Below are positions 36,831-45,232 of a DNA stretch of 64,000 nt, piece after piece. Source of the DNA: GWF2-43-63 sp035390965 (lineage in GTDB: Bacteria; Bacteroidota; Bacteroidia; Bacteroidales; DTU049); the NCBI GenBank assembly GCA_035390965.1, contig DAOPKE010000002.1, positions 1 to 64,000 on the forward strand, read 5' to 3'. The position numbers and the translations under genes are program-made. How positions within the stretch are numbered: position 1 is the first letter of the stretch; each line of letters starts with the position of its first letter. Below the pieces are notes generated by a model that saw only the letters and a list, made by a program, of their open reading frames with translations, ran no database searches and was not told the DNA's origin.

Positions 36831-37946
36831 TTAAGATTCAGCTGATTCCGCCTGAATTCGTTTCCCTGTAAACCGGGAATTCAGCAATCGCGCAACACCC
36901 ATATAATCAGGTGTAAAAACAATTGTATCACCGACGTGATATTTTTTAGAGCCCTTTTTATCACGGTTGGTGCCCACATCAACAACAGTCATATCCGACG
37001 TTATGCCAACAAATTTCACAGATTTATCAATAGGTTTCAGACTATTCATATCAACATCAATAAGTCCGAAATCCAGAATTGCCTTAATGGTTTTGCGGCT
37101 TCTGCCGGAAGAATCAAAATCAATGGTATGTCCAACATTTCCATCAGAGATAATACCATCCGGCACCCGATCTTTCTCTGCCAGTTCAATAATATTTGCA
37201 TAGTATTCAAACGTATTGCCATTAAGATCGCGAAAAAGCTCATTATTTAAAGGGCTGGTGCCAAAAAATGCAGCTTCACCAATCCGAAGATGATTGATAT
37301 CAGCAGGCATTTTGCCAGCATCGACCAAAGGCAAAGTAATTGAGCTACCACCTGAAAGGACCGGTAAGGATTTGTTGAAGCGCAATTCGAGAACCTGCCG
37401 ATACAATGACAACTGAAGTAGTTTATCATAAGTTGGCTCCACTCCATACATACAGCCCAGATTGGTTCCCAACCCAATGACTTCAATATTGTCAAGATTA
37501 AAAACGCGGTTATAGAAATCAACCAGATTATCACGCAAAACACCTTCGCGGAGCTCCCCCAATTCAACCATGATAATGACCTGATGGCGTTTCTTCATTT
37601 TTTTTGCAAAATCATTTAACTTAACAATAGTGCGCAACGAAGAATTCAAACTAATGTCGGCATAACGAACCACGTCTTCGGCATAAGCAGTTGCAGGAGG
37701 CTTGATATAAATTGTTTTGGCATCGGAACAAACCTCTTTAATGTTTCTCAGGGACGAAATTCTTGAATCACCGACAGAATGGATGTTTTCAATCCGCTCT
37801 TTCGACAAAATATGTTCAAGCAATTCCCGTTCGCCGGCAAAAACCTTGGTAATAAGACTCCACATAAGGTTGCGCGACTTCAGAAAATGACTGATTGAAT
37901 TGATGTTTCCAGTTATCCTGTCAATATTAATATTTAATTCTGCCAT
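36831..37946 (-). CDS. PLP-dependent amino-acid racemase (alanine/ornithine racemase-like)
   Basis: The 371-residue protein resembles the alanine racemase N-terminal family, particularly ornithine racemase Orr. The probable PLP lysine is K34 in the SLITKVFAG segment. Other conserved pieces are HSVGDSRISSLRNI, NLGCMYGVEPTYDKL, VLSGGSSITLPLVDAG and LRIGEAAFFG. The substrate cannot be deduced. Start ATG 37946 follows the GNAT stop by one base on the minus strand, so the two are an operon and may act on the same amino acid. Confidence 0.82.
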   Translation of the reverse strand: MAELNINIDRITGNINSISHFLKSRNLMWSLITKVFAGERELLEHILSKERIENIHSVGDSRISSLRNIKEVCSDAKTIYIKPPATAYAEDVVRYADISLNSSLRTIVKLNDFAKKMKKRHQVIIMVELGELREGVLRDNLVDFYNRVFNLDNIEVIGLGTNLGCMYGVEPTYDKLLQLSLYRQVLELRFNKSLPVLSGGSSITLPLVDAGKMPADINHLRIGEAAFFGTSPLNNELFRDLNGNTFEYYANIIELAEKDRVPDGIISDGNVGHTIDFDSSGRSRKTIKAILDFGLIDVDMNSLKPIDKSVKFVGITSDMTVVDVGTNRDKKGSKKYHVGDTIVFTPDYMGVARLLNSRFTGKRIQAESAES

Positions 37947-37947
37947 A

Positions 37948-38391
37948 TCAACTCTTTTTAAAACGCATATCTGCATATTTATTTTTAAAACCAATTCTTT
38001 CGTACAAGCGTTTGGCGGGGTTATCATACTCCACATGTAGTTTCACATCGCCATCACACAAATCAATTGCTTTCTCAATCATCATTTTACCAATACCCTT
38101 TCCACGCATTTGAGAATCAACTGCTACATAAACAATAATATTCTCCGGGATATAACCTTTCATACCTGTGCGATTAACAACCAAACCCCCGATAATTTTA
38201 TTGTTTTCAATCACAGAAATTGCAAATCCCCCAGCTTTATCATTGTCAAGCAAAGCGTAATCAATGCATTTTTCAATATCTTCAATGGGATCTCCAAATG
38301 GCTGCAAATAAGTAAAAAGAAAATCGCTGAAATCTTTCCTTGAAAAAGGTTCAGTAAAATCAGACATTTGTTTGATAATTCTTGTTTCCAT
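37948..38391 (-). CDS. GNAT family N-acetyltransferase
   Basis: The 147-residue product from ATG 38391 has the GNAT core: strand NKIIGGLVVNRTG, acetyl-CoA loop DSQMRGKGIGKMMIEKAIDLC and the C-terminal YDNPAKRLYERIGFKNKYADM. Substrate unknown; the one-base gap to the racemase suggests an amino-acid linked role (D-amino acid N-acetylation is a guess). Upstream ATG 38454 would add 21 residues unlike the family. Confidence 0.88.
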   Translation of the reverse strand: METRIIKQMSDFTEPFSRKDFSDFLFTYLQPFGDPIEDIEKCIDYALLDNDKAGGFAISVIENNKIIGGLVVNRTGMKGYIPENIIVYVAVDSQMRGKGIGKMMIEKAIDLCDGDVKLHVEYDNPAKRLYERIGFKNKYADMRFKKS

Positions 38392-38797
38392 ATTACAAAA
38401 ATTTATTGAACACGTGTAAACTGTGCACACATATTCATGGTTAATAAAAATCAAGGATCAAACAGCAAAAAAAGCTATAAACGTGATCCCTGTACAACAA
38501 AACGGATGCAAAACATCACATTTTTAAAAAATCGGCAAAACACCGCATCTACAAATATCGGAAAAACATCGGAATTATACAAATTTTTAACACTTGTCTA
38601 ACAAGTCCGATTGTGAATTCCAATGACAGTTATAACACCTCCACACTGCATAAAATCAGCACTTTCGGGAAGCACAGATCAAAAACCTCAAATTACCCGA
38701 TCGACATTCTTAAATCATCACGTTTCTTCTTACTTCGAAATTCCTTGCCTGCCTGACTGCCTGTTGCAGTTAAACTGGTAGACAGGTTCGGTGTTCA
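38392..38797. other. Intergenic spacer of about 400 bp
   Basis: Mostly AT-rich with no gene. It ends in a dispersed hairpin module at 38741-38789. I see no clear terminator or promoter for the S4 gene. Confidence 0.5.
38741..38789 (+). repeat. Dispersed hairpin module CTTGCCTGCCTG/GACAGG
   Basis: The copy reads TTCCTTGCCTGCCTGACTGC to GACAGGTTCG and is related to 2487-2516 (inverted), 42222-42262 and 56102-56131. Confidence 0.7.
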
Positions 38798-39163
38798 TCA
38801 CTCTTCCATCCAATCATCCAACTCTCTCCGGTCTTTTTTGGTGGGGCGACCAGTACCTTTTGGACGTTGCAGCACGAGGCGTTCGCGGACCATGTCGAGT
38901 TTTTTGAATTCTTCTTCCGGTGTTAATTCAAGAATATAATTCGGCAGCAACTTGGCTCCCACACGCGATTTCGGAAAGTCAACAATCTGAATGGTGCGTG
39001 TGAATGCATGCAGCTTTATTACAATAATATCTCCGACAGCCACATCCCGTGCGGGTTTCACTTCCTGATCCTTAATACTTACACGACCGTTGCGACAGGC
39101 CTCCGTAGCCAGTGTGCGGGTTTTATAAATTCGAACGTCCCAGAGAAATTTATCGATGCGCAT
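38798..39163 (-). CDS. S4-domain RNA-binding protein (Hsp15/HslR-like)
   Basis: The 121-residue protein has one S4 domain from MRIDKFLWDVRIYKTRTLA to about residue 70, including GRVSIKDQEVKPARDVAVGD, then a basic C terminus (RPKGTGRPTKKDRRELDDW). Hsp15-type proteins bind stalled 50S subunits that carry nascent chains. Usual length for the family is about 120-135. Its upstream region contains only repeat modules, so promoter position is unclear. Confidence 0.88.
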   Translation of the reverse strand: MRIDKFLWDVRIYKTRTLATEACRNGRVSIKDQEVKPARDVAVGDIIVIKLHAFTRTIQIVDFPKSRVGAKLLPNYILELTPEEEFKKLDMVRERLVLQRPKGTGRPTKKDRRELDDWMEE

Positions 39164-39194
39164 TGTATAGAATATGTTGTTAGCTTTCTTTAGT

Positions 39195-39427
39195 CGTTAC
39201 ACGTTACAGACGTTACAATCGTTACGCGTTACAATCGTTACAGTCGTTACAAGGGTAACAAGGTAACAGGGTAACAGGGTAACAACGTTACGCGTTACAA
39301 TCGTTTCAAAGCTTCACTCATAACCCATAACTCATAACTTATAAATCACCAATAACTGTTCACCGCTCACTGTTCACCGCTCACTGCTCACCGCTCACTG
39401 CTCACTGCTCACTACTCACCGCTTAGT
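39195..39427. repeat. Composite intergenic mosaic of three short-repeat modules
   Basis: Module 1 (39195-39305) is strings of CGTTACA, GTTACAATC and GGTAACA. Module 2 (about 39315-39350) is CATAACTCATAACTTATAA and ACCAATAAC. Module 3 (39358-39424) is tandem TTCACCGCTCAC/GCTCACTGCT. The same three modules occur inverted and in mirror order at 57681-57807. No coding frame. Confidence 0.85.
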
Positions 39428-39456
39428 AGCAGCCTGCCTTGCACACTCAGCCCTTT

Positions 39457-40761
39457 TTATTTTTCGCGAAAAAACAGCTGAATCTGGCAACCTTTCAGGT
39501 CAAAATTTTCGCGCAGTTTTCTTTCAACAAATCGTCTGTACGGCTCTTTGACATACTGTGGCAGATTGCAGAAAAACACAAAAGTTGGATAGGCCAGCTG
39601 CAACTGTGTGATGTATTTAATCTTCACACGCTTCCCTTTATACATGGGTGGCGGAGTTTCGGTAAGAATCGGCAGCAACACCTCATTAAGCTTCGATGTT
39701 GGAATTCGCCTGCCGCGGTTTTCATGAACCATCTGCAATGCTTCGAGCATTTTTATCACGCGCGTTTTTTCTGTGGCGCTGGTAAAAATAACAGGCACAT
39801 CGGTCTGCGGCATCAGGCGCGCAATCAGATTTTCCTTGTATTCTTCCATCGTCTTATGATCTTTCGGCACCAGATCCCATTTATTCATGGCAATCACAAT
39901 TCCCTTGTGATTTTCGTTGATGATATTGAGAATATGCAGATCCTGTGCTTCGAGGCCTCTTGTAGCATCAACTACCAACAGACAGATGTCGCTGTTTTCA
40001 ATGGAGCGGATGGCTCGAACGGTTGAATAAAATTCAACATTATCGCTCACCTTTGCTTTTTTGCGGATTCCGGCGGTATCAACCAGCATAAAATGAAATC
40101 CGAACTTGTTGTACTCTGTAAAAATGCTATCGCGTGTTGTACCTGCAAGCGGCGTCACAATTGACCTTTCTTCGCCGATAAGCGTGTTCAGGATTGAGCT
40201 CTTTCCTGCATTCGGTCTGCCGACAATGGCTATGCGAGCGACCCCCGGATCCGGCTCTGCTTCCATCGGATTGAAATGTTTTACAACCTCATCCAACAAT
40301 TCGCCTGTACCAGCGCCATTTACAGCACTAATTGCAAAAATTTCGCTGAGTCCACTGGAATAAAACTCGCCAATATTCAATGCCTGAGCATTGTTGTCTG
40401 CTTTATTTACAGCAAGCACAACCGGCTTTTTGCATTTGCGCAGCATGTCGGCTACATCTTCGTCCATCGGTGTGAATCCTTCGCGCACATCGGTCAGAAA
40501 CAAAATCACATCGGCTTCGGAAATGGCCAGATGCACCTGCTTTTTGATTTCCTCTTCAAAAATATCATCGCTGTTATTCACGTATCCTCCGGTGTCGATC
40601 ACCGAAAAATGCACACCGTTCCAGTCGCTCTTACCGTAATGGCGGTCGCGTGTCACGCCGCTGGTCGGATCTTCGATGGCTGCGCGCTCACCGACAAGCC
40701 GGTTGAAAAAAGTCGATTTGCCCACATTCGGACGCCCTACTATGGCAAGTATGTTACTCAT
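39457..40761 (-). CDS. der: Ribosome-associated GTPase Der
   Basis: Der is a double-GTPase needed for 50S ribosome assembly. The 434 residues have two G domains: the first with GRPNVGKST (residues 8-16) and DTGGYVNN, the second with GRPNAGKSS near 180 and DTAGIRKKAK, followed by NKWD. A KH-like C-terminal domain ends FFREK. Its start is one base after the era stop, so era-der form an operon transcribed to the left. Confidence 0.97.
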   Translation of the reverse strand: MSNILAIVGRPNVGKSTFFNRLVGERAAIEDPTSGVTRDRHYGKSDWNGVHFSVIDTGGYVNNSDDIFEEEIKKQVHLAISEADVILFLTDVREGFTPMDEDVADMLRKCKKPVVLAVNKADNNAQALNIGEFYSSGLSEIFAISAVNGAGTGELLDEVVKHFNPMEAEPDPGVARIAIVGRPNAGKSSILNTLIGEERSIVTPLAGTTRDSIFTEYNKFGFHFMLVDTAGIRKKAKVSDNVEFYSTVRAIRSIENSDICLLVVDATRGLEAQDLHILNIINENHKGIVIAMNKWDLVPKDHKTMEEYKENLIARLMPQTDVPVIFTSATEKTRVIKMLEALQMVHENRGRRIPTSKLNEVLLPILTETPPPMYKGKRVKIKYITQLQLAYPTFVFFCNLPQYVKEPYRRFVERKLRENFDLKGCQIQLFFREK

Positions 40762-40762
40762 A

Positions 40763-41635
40763 TCAAAATCCCATTTGTTTTAAAGTTGTTTCATCATCGC
40801 GCCAGTCCTTCACCTTCACATTCAAATCGAGGAACACATGTTGTCCAAGAAATTCCTCAATATGTTTGCGCGAAAGTGTTCCAAGTTTTTTCACAGCACT
40901 TCCACCCTGCCCGATCAGAATCCGCTTCTGGCTTTCGCGGCTTACAAAAATCGTGGCGCCGATTTTCGGAATGTTTTCGTCTTCCTTATAATAATCAATG
41001 ATTACCTCGCAGTGATACGGAATTTCTTTCTCAAACAGATAAAAAATCTGCTCGCGGATCATTTCGGAAACGAAGAACCGCAGATGTCTGTCGCTCAGCA
41101 CATCCTTCGGATAATAAGCCGGATGCTCGGGTAACAATTCAATGACACGTCCCAGCAGCACATCGACATTGAAATTGTGAAGCGCCGAAATCAGCATCAC
41201 ATCTGCTTTTGGAAAGACCACTTCGTATTGTTTCATCAGCTCCATCATCTTTTCCTGCTGACTCAGATCAATTTTGTTGATACAGACAATGAGCGGAACT
41301 GTCAGGTTCTGCAGGCGCAGCAGCAGATTCGGATTGAGTTCGCGTGTGCCCGGTTCAATTAAAAGAATAACGATATCGGCATCCTCAAACGCAGCATTGA
41401 TATATCCCAACATCTTGCGGTGGAGCTCATAGGCCGGATTTTCGACATAGCCGGGGGTATCGGAAAAAACGATCTGATAATCCTCGGTGCTCAGAAAACC
41501 GAGTACACGCTGGCGTGTGGTCTGCGCTTTTGGCGAGACGATGGAAATTTTTTCACCCGTCAAAGCGTTGATCAGCGTTGACTTACCTACGTTTGGGTTT
41601 CCGATTATATTGACAAATCCGCTTTTGTGTGACAT
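40763..41635 (-). CDS. era: GTPase Era
   Basis: Era matures 16S rRNA. From ATG 41635 it has 290 residues with G1 GNPNVGKSTL, G3 DTPGY, G4 NKID and the C-terminal KH domain containing the GQGGSAVKKLGTLSRKHIE loop. The upstream in-frame start at 41695 reads through the promoter region shared with tRNA-fMet, so it is not used. A minus-strand TACCTTTG (41690-41683) is the likely -7 box. Confidence 0.97.
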   Translation of the reverse strand: MSHKSGFVNIIGNPNVGKSTLINALTGEKISIVSPKAQTTRQRVLGFLSTEDYQIVFSDTPGYVENPAYELHRKMLGYINAAFEDADIVILLIEPGTRELNPNLLLRLQNLTVPLIVCINKIDLSQQEKMMELMKQYEVVFPKADVMLISALHNFNVDVLLGRVIELLPEHPAYYPKDVLSDRHLRFFVSEMIREQIFYLFEKEIPYHCEVIIDYYKEDENIPKIGATIFVSRESQKRILIGQGGSAVKKLGTLSRKHIEEFLGQHVFLDLNVKVKDWRDDETTLKQMGF

Positions 41636-41639
41636 TTTT

Positions 41640-41669
41640 TTGCCGGGTATTAAAATTGTTGTATCTTTG
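41640..41669 (+). promoter_or_regulatory. tRNA-fMet promoter TTG-N19-TAtcTTTG
   Basis: TTG at 41640-41642 and TATCTTTG at 41662-41669 fit the consensus. The predicted transcript begins about 38 bp before the tRNA. Confidence 0.7.
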
Positions 41670-41682
41670 CAGTCCCGAATTG

Positions 41683-41690
41683 CAAAGGTA
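41683..41690 (-). promoter_or_regulatory. era -7 box TAccTTTG (minus strand)
   Basis: It lies 48 bp upstream of the era ATG. It faces the tRNA promoter at 41640-41669 across about 14 bp, so the two promoters are closely spaced and divergent. Confidence 0.6.
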
Positions 41691-41713
41691 AGCAAAAAGA
41701 ACTAAAGATATAT

Positions 41714-41785
41714 TGCGGGGTGGAGCAGTGGCAGCTCGTCGGGCTCATAACCCGAAGGCCAGAGGTTCGAGTCCTCTCCCCGCTA
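41714..41785 (+). tRNA. Initiator tRNA-Met (CAT)
   Basis: The cloverleaf folds fully in 72 nt. Acceptor pairs are G2-C71 to G7-C66, and the first pair is a T-T mismatch. The anticodon stem carries three consecutive G-C pairs, and the anticodon is CAT. An unpaired 1-72 position and three GC pairs in the anticodon stem are hallmarks of initiator tRNA. CCA is not encoded. Confidence 0.93.
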
Positions 41786-41790
41786 CTAAA

Positions 41791-41837
41791 AACAGAGTGA
41801 GAATCAGAGCGAAAGCGAAGATTCTCATTCTGTTTTT
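41791..41837 (+). terminator. tRNA-fMet terminator
   Basis: A 15-bp stem with one G-T wobble (left arm 41791-41805, right arm 41820-41834) is followed by T residues. Parts of it are reused in the downstream 73-bp tandem repeat. Confidence 0.75.
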
Positions 41838-42034
41838 CTGCTCACTCACTCTCATACTCTCACTAAATGCATGGAATCAGAGCGAAAGCGAAGATTCTCA
41901 TTCTGTTTTTCTGCTCACTCACTCTCATACTCTCACTAAATGCATGGAATCAGAGCGAAAGCGAAGATTCTCACTCTGTTTTTCTGTTCACTCGCTCTCA
42001 CACTCACACTAAATGCATGGAATCAGAGCGAAAG
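41801..42034. repeat. Tandem repeat of 73 bp, three copies plus a 15-bp partial
   Basis: Units begin with GAATCAGAGC at 41801, 41874 and 41947, and the fourth partial starts at 42020. Spacing is exactly 73 bp, with a few substitutions in the third unit. Each unit contains the GAATC/GATTC stem and a CTCACTCAC stretch. Open frames across it are repeat artefacts. Confidence 0.9.
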
Positions 42035-42069
42035 CTCATGAGTGCCGCTGAAAATGATATAATGAACGA

Positions 42070-42500
42070 ATAATCTGCGGATAAAGAAAAGGGTGATGCT
42101 TCGAAGGTTTTCCAAGAGATCCCGGCACAGTCAGCAAAGCTGTGCCTCAGTCAGCGACCGGGAACTCAGTGGCCCATGTTGAATATGATTTTTGTACAAC
42201 CTGAATCAGTCTTTACCGCTGGCCTGCCTGACTGCCTGTTGCAGTTGAAATTGCAGACAGGTGAAGGCTAATTCGCGGAAGAAAGATTGGAGATGCGGCG
42301 AAGGTTTTCGGTGAGATTTGTGAATCCATGTCACGGATGACATATCCGCGCCATGGTTGGGGTAAACATGTCCGACTGCCGGCGGATTCGCGAAAGAATA
42401 ATTGAACATGCTTCGAAGGTTTTCCAGGAGATCCCGGCACAGTCAGCAAAGCGGTGTCTCAATCAGTGACCGGGAACTCAGCGCGCCATGGGAGATTTCT
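42070..42500. repeat. Dispersed GAGATCCCGG element, three related copies
   Basis: Copies begin near 42070, 42268 and 42382. Each runs from a CGCGGAAGAA-like start through ATGCTTCGAAGGTTTTCC and GAGATCCCGGCACAGTCAGC to a CCATG at the end. The first and third share over 80 percent by eye; the middle is more diverged. A hairpin module (42222-42262) lies between the first two copies. Inverted relatives of the core are at 51895-51922 and 56152-56174. Region 42035-42629 otherwise holds no gene. Confidence 0.8.
42222..42262 (+). repeat. Dispersed hairpin module GCCTGCCTG/CAGACAGG
   Basis: Related to the modules at 2487-2516, 38741-38789 and 56102-56131. Confidence 0.7.
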
Positions 42501-42629
42501 GCGGAGAATTTCACCCGCAAGCCGTAGATCATTTCAGCCGGGACATCAGCAATTTTGAATTGTTTATATAAGATTCGCGGTTGTAAAATGAATATTCACT
42601 AATTTTACCGCAATATTATAATTTGCAAA

Positions 42630-44213
42630 ATGAAAACTTTTCTTCTTTTATCTGCAATGATGTTTGTCTTCATTGCATCGATGGCTCAGAAATCGGAATC
42701 CGACAAAGACTGCTGGTACAACAAGGACATGGAGAAAAACAAGGTCCCGGGCGTTTCTTCGGATCGCGCGTATGATGAGTTGTTACAGGGCAAAACACCC
42801 AAACCGGTGATTGTTGCCATTATTGACGGTGGAACCGATTTCAATCACGAAGACCTGAAAGAAGTGATCTGGACCAACGAAGATGAAATTCCCGGCAACG
42901 GAATCGATGATGACAAGAACGGATACATTGATGACATTCACGGCTGGAATTTTCTTGGAAATCCGAGTGGCGAAAATGTGGACAACGACAACCTTGAAGT
43001 GACGCGCGTTTACCGCCTGCTGAAACCGAAATACGAAAATGCCGACTCGGCGAAAATGGCCAGTGACGAAGAATTTCAGCTATATCTGAAATGCAAAAAG
43101 GAAGTTGAAACTAAATATGCTGCTTCAACAAAAGCCCTCGCCAATGTAACTACACTGTATCAGAACCTGAAAGTAGCAGACAGTGTATTTACTGCCTATT
43201 TCGGAACAAATAAATATTCGGCAAACCAGATCAAGACCATCAAAGATGAAAGGATGCAGCCAGTGGTTGATTTCATGAGCTATTGGATGAAAAAAGATGT
43301 TGACACAACAATCGTAAAAGGGTGGATTGATCATTATGAAAGTCAGGCGCTGTACCGCTACAACGTTAATTTCGATTCACGTACCATTGTAGGCGACGAC
43401 TGGACTCAAAACAACAATCCGTATTACGGCAACAACGATGTTAAAGGCCCGCGTGCAGGCCACGGAACCATGGTTGCAGGCAATGTGGCGGCAGTACGAG
43501 GCAACGGTATTGGCCCGGATGGAGTGACATCGAATGCGCAGTTGATGATTTTGCTGGTGGTTCCCGATGGCGACGAACGCGACAAAGATGTTGCAAATGC
43601 TATATTATATGCAGTAAACAACGGTGCGTCGATTATCAACATGAGTTTCGGAAAAGGATATTCCCCGCAGAAACATTTTGTGGATTCCGCTCTGCGTGTG
43701 GCCAACAAACACGATGTACTGATTATTCATGCGGCAGGAAACGATGGCGAAAACGTGGATGTTGAAATTCATTATCCCAGCAATTTCGATGAGAACGGCA
43801 ACATAATCAACGACAAATTCATTGTTGTCGGAGCCAGCACCAATTCAGCCGGAAAGAAACTTCCCGCATCGTTTTCGAACTACGGAAAAAAGAGTGTTGA
43901 CATATTTTCACCGGGTCAGGATATTTACAGTTGTGCACCCGGCAACAAATATGAACTGGCTTCGGGAACCTCGATGGCAAGCCCGGTTGCAACAGGTGTG
44001 GCCACCATCATCCGCGCATATTTTCCCGAGCTGACCGCAAAGGAAGTGAAGGAAATTTTGTTGCAAAGCGCCGTAAAATACGACAGAAAAGTCCTGTTAC
44101 CAGGCGGCAGCAAGAAAAAAGTTTCTTTCTCAGAATTATCAGCAACCGGCGGAGTTATCAATGCGTACAACGCCGTGAAAATGGCACAGGAACGCGTGAA
44201 TGCAAAGCATTAA
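42630..44213 (+). CDS. Secreted S8 subtilase with a large insertion
   Basis: The 527-residue protein has a signal peptide (residues about 1-19, ending SMA) and the subtilisin triad: D66 in VAIIDGGTDFNHED, H278 in GHGTMVAGN, and S448 in GTSMASPVATG. About 212 residues separate the Asp and His, whereas the usual subtilisin gap is about 30-60; the extra helical stretch around KCKKEVETKYAASTKALANV fills it. No type IX sorting domain is visible at the C terminus (MAQERVNAKH). Substrate unknown. Confidence 0.93.
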   Translation: MKTFLLLSAMMFVFIASMAQKSESDKDCWYNKDMEKNKVPGVSSDRAYDELLQGKTPKPVIVAIIDGGTDFNHEDLKEVIWTNEDEIPGNGIDDDKNGYIDDIHGWNFLGNPSGENVDNDNLEVTRVYRLLKPKYENADSAKMASDEEFQLYLKCKKEVETKYAASTKALANVTTLYQNLKVADSVFTAYFGTNKYSANQIKTIKDERMQPVVDFMSYWMKKDVDTTIVKGWIDHYESQALYRYNVNFDSRTIVGDDWTQNNNPYYGNNDVKGPRAGHGTMVAGNVAAVRGNGIGPDGVTSNAQLMILLVVPDGDERDKDVANAILYAVNNGASIINMSFGKGYSPQKHFVDSALRVANKHDVLIIHAAGNDGENVDVEIHYPSNFDENGNIINDKFIVVGASTNSAGKKLPASFSNYGKKSVDIFSPGQDIYSCAPGNKYELASGTSMASPVATGVATIIRAYFPELTAKEVKEILLQSAVKYDRKVLLPGGSKKKVSFSELSATGGVINAYNAVKMAQERVNAKH

Positions 44214-44435
44214 TCCCGGTCTTCCGCGAATGACGCCAATCTCCGCGAAGAATCTGATTAATTGGCTCACCTTCGGCTTGCATATGAACGCGAATAGTTA
44301 TAAAAAACTGCTTCGCAATTTTTTATAACAAAGCCGTCAAGATGCTTTGATATTTTTTTCACGACAAGATAACACGTTTGGACATCAAGTTTTTGCAATA
44401 TGCAGCAGGATGTAAAACCTTCACAAAAACCAGTA
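44214..44435. other. Spacer with left copy of a direct repeat
   Basis: The segment 44211-44300 is about 80 percent similar to 45036-45127; both have CCGGTCTTCCGCGAAT, AATCTCCGCGAA, TTAATT and CTTCGGC(A)TGCATATG. Nothing else is recognised in 44300-44435. Confidence 0.7.
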
Positions 44436-44999
44436 TTATTCATCCTGCAATGAAGTTCTGAAACCAATTCTCTTTCTGTTCTGGTAATCTGAATCAATTT
44501 CCTTCGCTTTTTCCAGTTGATCAAGGTATTCAAAAATCAACGCGAGTTGTTGATCATGACCGTTAGCTTTTACATCAAGCATTTCGATCCTTTTCAGAAT
44601 TTCTTGCTGCACATTAATCATTTCGCGCATTTTAACGAACACTTCAATAATCCTGATACTCATTTTGCGAGCAATATCACTCCGAAGCACATTTGCCAAC
44701 TGCAATATGCCATATTCTGAAAAGGCAAATGGCAAATATCTGGTGCCGCCCCAACTTGAGGTCACAGTTTGTGACCTCAAGTTTTCGAATTCCTCTTTGC
44801 TAAGTTCTATCATGAAATTATCCGGGAAGATATCAATATTTCTCCTGACTGCTTGTTTTAGAGCTTTTGTGGAGACCTGATACAAAATGGCCAGATCAAA
44901 ATCCAACATAACTTTTCTTCCTCTGATACAATAAATTCTTGTAGCAGCGGATTCATCTGAATATTCTAAAGCTGAACTTCTGTCATCATTTTTAGCCAT
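44436..44999 (-). CDS. ORF6N domain protein (phage-type antirepressor-like)
   Basis: The 187-residue product has an N-terminal ORF6N domain: IYCIRGRKVMLDFDLAILYQVSTKALKQAVRRNIDIFPDNFMIELSKEEF in pieces VMLDFDLAILYQV, NIDIFPDNFMIELSKEEF and YLPFAFSEYGILQLANVL, followed by a coiled-coil C terminus (QQEILKRIEMLDVK). Such proteins are common in Bacteroidetes genomes and phages and are thought to bind DNA. The gene lies between two direct repeats (44211-44300, 45036-45127), which suggests a small mobile unit. Confidence 0.88.
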   Translation of the reverse strand: MAKNDDRSSALEYSDESAATRIYCIRGRKVMLDFDLAILYQVSTKALKQAVRRNIDIFPDNFMIELSKEEFENLRSQTVTSSWGGTRYLPFAFSEYGILQLANVLRSDIARKMSIRIIEVFVKMREMINVQQEILKRIEMLDVKANGHDQQLALIFEYLDQLEKAKEIDSDYQNRKRIGFRTSLQDE

Positions 45000-45035
45000 A
45001 ACGCTATCTGTTTAGTTGTGACACATAATTTATTT

Positions 45036-45127
45036 ATTAATACCGGTCTTCCGCGAATTACACGAATCTCCGCGAAAACTTTAATTAATCCACTTGCCTT
45101 CGGCATGCATATGGACGCTAATTGATA
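45036..45127. repeat. Right copy of direct repeat flanking ORF6N gene
   Basis: The left copy is at 44211-44300, same orientation. Confidence 0.75.
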
Positions 45128-45156
45128 TTCTTTTTCAGATAAAACAGGATTCAAGA

Positions 45157-45232
45157 GCCCCGAAGGGGCGCACTACGTTAGCCAGGCCCGAAGGGTCTGG
45201 AAAAAGAAAAATATGCTGAGCCCTGTAGGGGC
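45157..45232. repeat. REP-like palindromes beside the IS200-type transposase
   Basis: Three short stems occur: GCCCC-GAA-GGGGC (45157-45169), CCAGGCCC-GAA-GGGTCTGG (45182-45200) and GCCC-TGTA-GGGGC-like (45219-45232). The second and third lie inside the 3' end of the transposase gene. Confidence 0.75.

Noticed and set aside
36663..36845. 60-codon plus-strand frame between the DUF4139 and racemase genes
   Set aside because: It overlaps the racemase 3' end by 15 bp, has no clear promoter or family, and is too short to support.
39195..39427. Possible CRISPR array
   Set aside because: Repeat units are 6-12 bp and variable with no spacers of constant length and no cas genes nearby.
41713..42073. 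Repetitive open frames over tRNA-Met and the tandem repeat
   Set aside because: They cross a tRNA gene and reflect the 73-bp periodicity (73 is not a multiple of 3).
44267..44533. Minus-strand frame of 88 codons between the subtilase and the ORF6N gene
   Set aside because: It overlaps the ORF6N 3' end and the direct repeat, and shows no conserved domain.
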